64,000 nt of DNA, taken from Uranotaenia lowii (Eukaryota; Arthropoda; Insecta; Diptera; Culicidae). Made by a program: the position numbers and the translations under genes. This document shows, piece after piece, positions 57,010-64,000 of this stretch; the stretch's first letter is position 1, and each line of letters starts with the position of its first letter. The notes beneath the pieces were generated by a model. It worked only from the letters and a program-made list of their open reading frames with translations, searched no databases and was not told the DNA's origin. The DNA is taken from the NCBI RefSeq assembly GCF_029784155.1, contig NC_073691.1, forward strand, positions 26,138,146-26,202,145, written 5' to 3'.

Positions 57010-59571
57010 TCTGTAGAGTTTCGAGGGGACTCTCTAGAGTTTTTGGGGGGACTGTCTAGAAATCCTGTGGGGACTCTCTAGAGTTCCTGAGAAGACTCTC
57101 TAGAGTTCCTGAAAAGACTCTCCAGAGTTCTTGGGAGGACTCTCTAGAGTACCTGAGGAGACACTCTAGAGTTCCTGAGGGGAGTCTTGAGGATCCTGAG
57201 AAAAATCTCTATAGTTCCTGAACGTAATCTCTAGAGATCTTGAGGGTTCTCTCAAGAGTTCCTGAGGGGACTCTCTAGAGTTCCTGAGGGGACTCTCTAG
57301 AGTTCCTGAGGGGACTCTCTAGAGTTCCTGAGGGGACTCTCTAGAGTTCCTGAGGGGACTCTCTAGAGTTCCTGAGGGGACTCTCTAGAGTTCCTGAGGG
57401 GACTCTCTAGAGTTCCTGAGGGGACTCTCTAGAGTTCCTGAGGGGACTCTCTAGAGTTCCTGAGGGGACTCTCTAGAGTTCCTGAGGGGACTCTCTAGAG
57501 TTCCTGAGGGGACTCTCTAGAGTTCCTGAGGGGACTCTCTAGAGTTCCTGAGGGGACTCTCTAGAGTTCCTGAGGGGACTCTCTAGAGTTCCTGAGGGGA
57601 CTCTCTAGAGTTCCTGAGGGGACTCTCTAGAGTTCCTGAGGGGACTCTCTAGAGTTCCTGAGGGGACTCTCTAGAGTTCCTGAGGGGACTCTCTAGAGTT
57701 CCTGAGGGGACTCTCTAGAGTTCCTGAGGGGACTCTCTAGAGTTCCTGAGGGGACTCTCTAGAGTTCCTGAGGGGACTCTAGAGTTCCTGAGGGGACTCT
57801 CTAGAGTTCCTGAGGGGACTCTCTAGAGTTCCTGAGGGGACTCTCTAGAGTTCCTGAGGGGACTCTCTAGAGTTCCTGAGGGGACTCTCTAGAGTTCCTG
57901 AGGGGACTCTCTAGAGTTCCTGAGGGGACTCTCTAGAGTTCCTGAGGGGACTCTCTAGAGTTCCTGAGGGGACTCTCTAGAGTTCCTGAGGGGACTCTCT
58001 AGAGTTCCTGAGGGGACTCTCTAGAGTTCCTGAGGGGACTCTCTAGAGTTCCTGAGGGGACTCTCTAGAGTTCCTGAGGGGACTCTCTAGAGTTCCTGAG
58101 GGACTCTCTAGAGTTCCTGAGGGGACTCTCTAGAGTTCCTGAGGGGACTCTCTAGAGTTCCTGAGGGGACTCTCTAGAGTTCCTGAGGGGACTCTCTAGA
58201 GTTCCTGAGGGACTCTCTAGAGTTCCTGAGGGGACTCTCTAGAGTTCCTGAGGGGACTCTCTAGAGTTCCTGAGGGGACTCTCTAGAGTTCCTGAGGGGA
58301 CTCTCTAGAGTTCCTGAGGGGACTCTCTAGAGTTCCTGAGGGGACTCTCTAGAGTTCCTGAGGGGACTCTCTAGAGTTCCTGAGGGGACTCTCTAGAGTT
58401 CCTGAGGGGACTCTCTAGAGTTCCTGAGGGGACTCTCTAGAGTTCCTGAGGGGACTCTCTAGAGTTAGTTCCTGAGGGGACTCTCTAGAGTTCCTGAGGG
58501 GACTCTCTAGAGTTCCTGAGGGGACTCTCTAGAGTTCCTGAGGGGACTCTCTAGAGTTCCTGAGGGGACTCTCTAGAGTTCCTGAGGGGACTCTCTAGAG
58601 TTCCTGAGGGGACTCTCTAGAGTTCCTGAGGGGACTCTCTAGAGTTCCTGAGGGGACTCTCTAGAGTTCCTGAGGGGACTCTCTAGAGTTCCTGAGGGGA
58701 CTCTCTAGAGTTCCTGAGGGGACTCTCTAGAGTTCCTGAGGGGACTCTCTAGAGTTCCTGAGGGGACTCTCTAGAGTTCCTGAGGGGACTCTCTAGAGTT
58801 CCTGAGGGGACTCTCTAGAGTTCCTGAGGGGACTCTCTAGAGTTCCTGAGGGGACTCTCTAGAGTTCCTGAGGGGACTCTCTAGAGTTCCTGAGGGGACT
58901 CTCTAGAGTTCCTGAGGAGACTCTCTAGAGTTCCTGAGGGGACTCTCTAGAGTTCCTGAGGGGACTCTCTAGAGTTCCTGAGGGGACTCTCTAGAGTTCC
59001 TGAGGGGACTCTCTAGAGTTCCTGAGGGGACTCTCTAGAGTTCCTGAGGGGACTCTCTAGAGTTCCTGAGGGGACTCTCTAGAGTTCCTGAGGGGACTCT
59101 CTAGAGTTCCTGAGGGGACTCTCTAGAGTTCCTGAGGGGACTCTCTAGAGTTCCTGAGGGGACTCTCTAGAGTTCCTGAGGGGACTCTCTAGAGTTCCTG
59201 AGGGGACTCTCTAGAGTTCCTGAGGGGACTCTCTAGAGTTCCTGAGGGGACTCTCTAGAGTTCCTGAGGGGACTCTCTAGAGTTCCTGAGGGGACTCTCT
59301 AGAGTTCCTGAGGGGACTCTCTAGAGTTCCTGAGGGGACTCTCTAAAGTTCCTGAGGGGACTCTCTAGAGTTCCTGAGGGGACTCTCTAGAGTTCCTGAG
59401 GGGACTCTCTAGAGTTCCTGAGGGGACTCTCTAGAGTTCCTGAGGGGACTCTCTAGAGTTCCTGAGGGGACTCTCTAGAGTTCCTGAGGGGACTCTCTAG
59501 AGTTCCTGAGGGGACTCTCTAGAGTTCCTGAGGGGACTCTCTAAAGTTCCTGAGGGAACTCTCTAGAATTT
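57010..59571. repeat. 22-bp tandem array, about 116 units, in an intron
   Basis: The unit begins GGGGACTCTCTAGAGTTCC and ends TGA. It contains the 8-bp palindrome CTCTAGAG and so an XbaI-type TCTAGA in nearly every copy. The left 240 bp (57010-57250) is degenerate and the core nearly invariant. Markers are a 20-bp unit at about 57772, 21-bp units at about 58097 and 58207, a 26-bp unit at about 58464, GAGGAGAC at 58913, and CTAAAG at 59343 and 59542. The array occupies most of the 4,068-bp intron between the two KIND-domain exons. Confidence 0.97.
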
Positions 59572-59811
59572 TTTTGGCAACTCAAATTCTAGCTATGAAT
59601 CTTTTCACCTGAATAACTCAGCACGTGCCCGTTTATCGATTGGGAAGCAAAAGCGAAGCTTTCCAATGTTTGTGTAGATTGCGTTATTTCTTCTTAGAAT
59701 CAGTTAATCGGGCATTTGCGCCGATTTGGTTCTCATTAATCAAAATTTGGCTTGCGGAAGCAAGAAAGACTATACCAACTATTGCACACAGCTATACAAG
59801 ACGACACCTAC

Positions 59812-60059
59812 CTTCTCGACGTCCGATTCGGAGAAATTGATTTTCTTCCCCAGACAGTTGATGTACTCCGGCGAGAGGAAGGCCTTCTGCTGCCCGGAAA
59901 GTGCTGGCTGGGAGTCTGCTGCTTTCGGGAGTGGTCCCCCATGTCCATTTCCGCCTGCAGCCGCCGCCGATACGATGCCGAATACGACCCGACCCCGGGA
60001 CGTGATTTGCAATCCGGTGGGCGTAATCAGCGGTCGCACTTTGCCAATCGAGGGGGTGT
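59812..60059 (-). CDS. KIND-domain gene, upstream exon (82 codons)
   Basis: Bounded on the minus strand by acceptor GATTCTTCTCCACAG| and donor GAGAAG|GTAGGT, 248 bp. It enters in phase 1 (two bases complete a codon) and leaves in phase 0. It reads TPSIGKVRPLITPTGLQITS, then RGRVVFG, a Gly/Ala/Pro-rich insert (SAAAAGGNGHGGPLPKAADS) and AFLSPEYINCLGKKINFSES followed by DVEK. In the PTPN13/FRMPD2 KIND domain the equivalent order is a strand pair with a SG.V.F turn, a short loop, an AFTAPE-like block, then SDVEK; the insert here is longer. The N-terminal third of the domain must lie in an exon further right, not seen in the window. Which family member this is, and whether FERM or PDZ domains follow, is not visible. 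Confidence 0.8.
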
Positions 60060-61860
60060 CTGTGGAGAAGAATCGGGAGAGAGAACGATAAAATTAATCT
60101 TCTGTTTAAATGTCTTGGTTTGTTTCGCCGAAGGACGCCGAATTCTGTGAGCAACTGAGACGATGACGACCAATGGCGTTGGAATGGAATGTCCTGGATT
60201 TCGTTTCCGGGTGCAGAACAGCTTCGAGGCGCTGCTGTTAAGAAATTGAAAGTGGCAGATTTGAGACTCGATTCCGAATTTGTTGGGCCCACTTCAAACG
60301 ATTTTATGTGCTTCCACCCACCCACAAGGATCAGAGATTTTGGTGGAATGGACGAATGAAGCAAAACCAAAAAAAAAAACGACCCGAAAGAAAGATGGTA
60401 TTTAAATTAGGCCGTGAACCGTTACTCTTAAATCGCCTGTTTTTTGGTAGGACATTGGATGTCAGTGGGTGGAAGAAACGCGTTATGGATGAATGATTTG
60501 ATGCTCGTTAACAGGGCTCATTCTGTTAATGGCGTCCGTCTTGGCGGTGCGGCACAAGCAGTGTTTTAATTCAGGAGAGATCGATGAAACGGTTTTAATG
60601 ACTTGCGAAATTAAGTATCATTTGTTGGGCCAAGTAAAGCGCGAACAGATTTACAGCTCTTGCGTCAGCAAAGGGAAATATACTTTGTGACGGTAACGTA
60701 GAATTCAGAAGAGTGGAACAATTATACCAAACTCTGAACTTTCATAAGCTTTGGTTTGAAAAAAAAAAATCGAAAAGTTTAAATTGTTTATTTAGCCTGA
60801 AACATTTCACTTTTTGATGTTATACCTAAAAAATCTGGATCCTATTGTTTTTGGTGAGAACCTGAAAAAATAAGTAGCTCTGAAAGAAAATTTGCTCATT
60901 TAATTTAACTTTCTTGAGGAGATCTACTGTTTCCTCAAGGCTACTTCAAGGAATCATAGAAAAGAGCAAAAAAGTAGCCCTCTAGCAAGCTCATACTTAA
61001 CCATGTCAGCTTCAGGGAAGTTCACCCACATACGCCTACAAACATACTGACCGGAAGTTCAAAATTATGATGGCCGTCTTCAGACTGAAGGAAAAATTGT
61101 TTGACATTGACAAAAAAAACAATGGAAAATTTAAAAAAAAATCCTTTACGACTAAAATAGAAACGAAACTGAAAAAAGTAAAAAAAAACACTACCAGTTT
61201 CACTACGATTTAGGTTTGTCGGTTTCTGGAGCATATTGTCCCAGTTTTCCTTTTTTCTCTTGTATGGTTTTTGACAATACGGAGGGATTGTGAAATACAC
61301 TCTAAGGTAGAGTGTCTTATTGCGGTCTAAATCCTTAAAAGTTTAAGTTCTAGTTTTTGGAACAATATAACTTATCAAACACAAATTCTTAAATTGTATG
61401 TCATTTGAGTAGCATTGGAACTTTCTAACACACTCTGAAAAATAAACTTAAGACGGAGCAGACCAGGAATGGTTCAACATTTCTTTATGACCTACTCTCC
61501 CGTTCTTGCTATGGCAACTGTTTGGGATGGATTCATCTTGCGAGTTGTGATTGGCGGTAATGTTGGATCCGGTTTTCCGACAGAAGCCACTACTTGCTGC
61601 TATTTTTAGGTCTAGGTTTTAGAGAGTCAAAACAAGCAAAAGAGTATTGTAATCCGATGAAAATCGCGATTTACACAAGTTCCGAAAAATCTTTTAGGAT
61701 AAACATTTTTAAGTTTTTCAGATTCTTCAATAGACTGTTTCAAAGTTTTTAAGATCAAAGAATAAATAAAAAAAGGCAAACGAAAATTAATCAATTTCAA
61801 TCAGTTTTCAGAAGCTTTCAAATGCACAAAAATTGTGAATTTTATAGGCACGCAGTGTGG
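60060..61860. other. probable intron or upstream sequence of the KIND-domain gene
   Basis: No further exon recognised on the minus strand. Plus-strand frames overlapping 59726-60150 are antisense shadows of the exon. 61.0-61.8 kb is AT-rich. Confidence 0.35.
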
Positions 61861-63130
61861 ATAATCTTTTAAATTTTTATTTTCAAATTCTTTAAAATCT
61901 TCGAAATTCTTTAAATTCTTAAAATTCTTAAACTTTTAAAAATTCTTAAAACTCCTAAAATTCTTTAAATTTTAAAAATTCTAAAAAATTCTAAAAATTC
62001 TTAAACTTCTTGAATTTTTAAAAAATTTTAACATTCTTAAAATTCCTCAAATTCTTAAAATACTTAAATTTCTTAAAATTCTTTAAATTCATAAAATTCT
62101 TTAAATACTTAAAATTCCTAAAATTCTTGAAATTCTTTAAATTCTTAAAATTTTTAATATTCTTCAAATTCTAAAAATTCTTAAAATTCTTAAAATTTTT
62201 AAAATTTTTAAAATTTTAAAAACTTTTAAAATTTTTAAAATTTTTAAAATTCTTAAAATTCTTAAAATTCTTAAAATTCCTAATATTCTTAAAATTCTAA
62301 AATTTATTAAAATTTTAAAAATTTTAAAATTTTTAAAATTCTTTAAATTCTTGAAATTTTTAATATTCTTAAGATTCCAAAGATCCTTAAGATTCTAAAA
62401 ATTCGTAAAATTCCTAAAATTATTAAAAAACCTCGAATTATAATAAAACTAATAGTCAAAATTCTTAAAATCTTATAATTTTTAAATACCTTAGAATTCT
62501 TCAAAATTTTTAAATTATAAAAATTCTTAATATTCTAAACATTCTTCAAATTAGTAACATTTTTATAATTCTTGAAATTCTTAAAATACATAAATTTATT
62601 AAAACTCTTAAAATTCTTAAAATTCTTAAAATTCCTAAAATTCTTAAAATTCTTAAAATTTTTAAAATTCTTAAAATTCTTAAAATTCTTAAAATTCTTA
62701 AAATTCTTAAAATTCTTATGATTCTTATAATTCTTAAAATTCTTAAAATTCTTAAAATTCTAAAAATTCTAAAAATTCTAAAAATTCTTAAAATTCTTAA
62801 AATTCATAAAATTCTTCAGATTCTTAAAATTCTTAAAATTCTGAAAATTCTGAAAAATCCTTGAATTCTTAAAATTCTTCACATTTTTAAAATTCTTGAA
62901 ATTTTTAAAAATCTTTAAATTCTTAAAATTTTGAAAACTCTTAAAATTCTTAAAATTCTAAAAAAATTTAAATTTAAAAACTCTTTAAATTCTCAAAATT
63001 CTTAAAATTTAATAAAATCTAGTTTTTTTTTAAATTTTCAAAATTCTTTGCATTTTCAAAGAATTTTGAAATTTTTTAAATTCTTAAAATTTTCCAATTC
63101 TTCTAAATTTTTGAAATATTTTTTTTCACC
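61861..63130. repeat. degenerate 9-bp array (TTCTTAAAA)n
   Basis: About 1.27 kb of TTCTTAAAA with frequent variants (TTTTTAAAA, TTCTTTAAA, TTCCTAAAA). The purest stretch is about 62605-62760. Edges fade into AT-rich sequence. Confidence 0.9.
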
Positions 63131-63289
63131 AAATTTGTTAATTTTTTCAAATGCTTAAAATTTCTCAAATTCTTTGAATTTTTCAACTTTTTCAAATGCC
63201 TCCAATTTTTCGAAAAAAAAAAATCAAATTATTTAAATTCTTTATTTTTTTAAAGCTGTGAAATTCTTTAAATTCATTTAATTTTTCAA

Positions 63290-63480
63290 ATTTCTCAAAC
63301 TGTTCAAATAATTCAAATTGTTCAAATTGTTCAATTTGTTCAAATTGATAAAAAAAAATTGGAATTGCTAAAATTGTTCAAATTGTTCAAATTGTTCAAA
63401 TTGTTCAAATTGTTCAAATTGTTCAAATTGTTCAAAATGTTCAAATTGTTCAAAATGTTCAAATAGTTCAAATTCATTAA
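63290..63480. repeat. 9-bp array (TTGTTCAAA)n
   Basis: About 18 units in the same phase, interrupted by an A-rich patch at 63346-63374. Late units change to TTCAAAATG. Confidence 0.9.
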
Positions 63481-63719
63481 ATCCTTTCGATTCTTCAAGT
63501 TCTCTAAATTTTGAATAACCTTCAATTCTTCAAATTCTTCAAAATCAATAAATGCCTGAAACTTTTTAGTTTATTTTTTATATTTTTTTAAATTCAAAAA
63601 AATTCCAAATTTTTCAAATTTTCAAATTTTTGGAATTTTTGAAATTACTGATATTTAATTTATTCCTCAAGTTCAAATTCTTCACATTCCTAAAATAGTT
63701 CAGAAAATTTTTATTTTTA

Positions 63720-64000
63720 AATTTGTAAAACATTCAAAATTTTTGAATTCTTCAAATTCTTAAAATTCCATAAATTCTTCATATTTTTCAAATTTTTCAA
63801 ATTCTTAAAATTCTTAAAATTCTTTAAATTCTTCAAATTCTTCTCATTCTTCAAATTCTTCAAATTCTTCAAATTCTTCAAATTCTTCAAATTCTTCAAA
63901 TTCTTCAAATTCTTCAAAATCTTCAAATTCTTCAAATTCTTCAAATTTTTCAAATTCATCAAACTCTTCAAATTCTTCAAGTTCTTCAAATTCTTCAAAT
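63720..64000. repeat. 9-bp array (TTCTTCAAA)n, running off the window
   Basis: About 30 units, most regular at 63826-63935, with a few TTCTTAAAA and TTTTTCAAA variants. The array is cut by the end of the window, so its real length is unknown. Confidence 0.9.

Noticed and set aside
57010..59571. CRISPR-like regular repeat
   Set aside because: Units abut with no unique spacers, and the context is eukaryotic (spliced genes, hAT and LINE elements).
59726..60150. Plus-strand frames of 120 to 132 codons
   Set aside because: They lie antisense to the KIND-domain exon, where both splice sites and domain motifs support the minus strand.

Overview
The window looks like nuclear DNA of an insect, most likely a dipteran and plausibly a mosquito. 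The evidence is short GT-AG introns (53 to 71 bp), a two-domain gastrulation-defective-like serine protease gene, many TA-flanked DNA elements, and decayed non-LTR, Ty3/gypsy and hAT elements. The species cannot be fixed from the sequence. Overall it is gene-poor, AT-rich and dominated by repeats.

Only three host genes can be supported. (1) 2981-4117, plus strand: a three-exon GDP-D-glucose phosphorylase gene that appears intact (339 codons). (2) 14571-12935, minus strand: a secreted trypsin-like protease gene. Its two protease-like domains are joined in phase by a 71-bp intron, but an in-frame TAA separates them. Domain 1 has Tyr where the conserved Asp194 should be, and domain 2 has lost its catalytic residues. 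(3) 60059-55504, minus strand: two exons of a KIND-domain gene resembling the PTPN13/FRMPD2 family. Their 4.07-kb intron is mostly a 22-bp tandem array. This gene must continue beyond the two exons seen.

Layout. 1-10 kb: two TA-flanked MITEs, the phosphorylase gene, a 2.6-kb foldback element, a MITE full of small palindromes, a non-LTR fragment and a 51-bp tandem repeat. 10.8-12.7 kb: a gypsy-type reverse transcriptase fragment cut at its catalytic motif by a decayed hAT element. 12.9-14.8 kb: the protease gene. 15.4-21.3 kb: a hAT transposase gene with one intron and one homopolymer frameshift, with a 1.74-kb non-autonomous hAT inserted in its flank (perfect 8-bp target duplication). 22.2-23.4 kb: a 1.18-kb near-perfect palindrome. 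26-33 kb: a nest in which a TA-flanked MITE contains a non-LTR retrotransposon, which contains a second TA-flanked MITE, which contains the second foldback copy. 34-43 kb: AT-rich, no genes, two diverged direct duplications. 43.2-49.8 kb: about 740 copies of a 9-bp repeat; a second array of about 122 copies lies at 52.8-53.9 kb. 57.0-59.6 kb: the 22-bp array. 61.9-64.0 kb: other degenerate 9-bp arrays that run off the window.

The three genes have no evident functional link. The main interest is in the structure of the repeats (nested insertions with readable target duplications, long palindromes, 9-bp arrays open in five of six reading frames) and in the protease gene, which is either decaying or translated through a stop codon. 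Very long predicted proteins within 43-50 kb and 53-54 kb are translations of the simple repeat, not genes.
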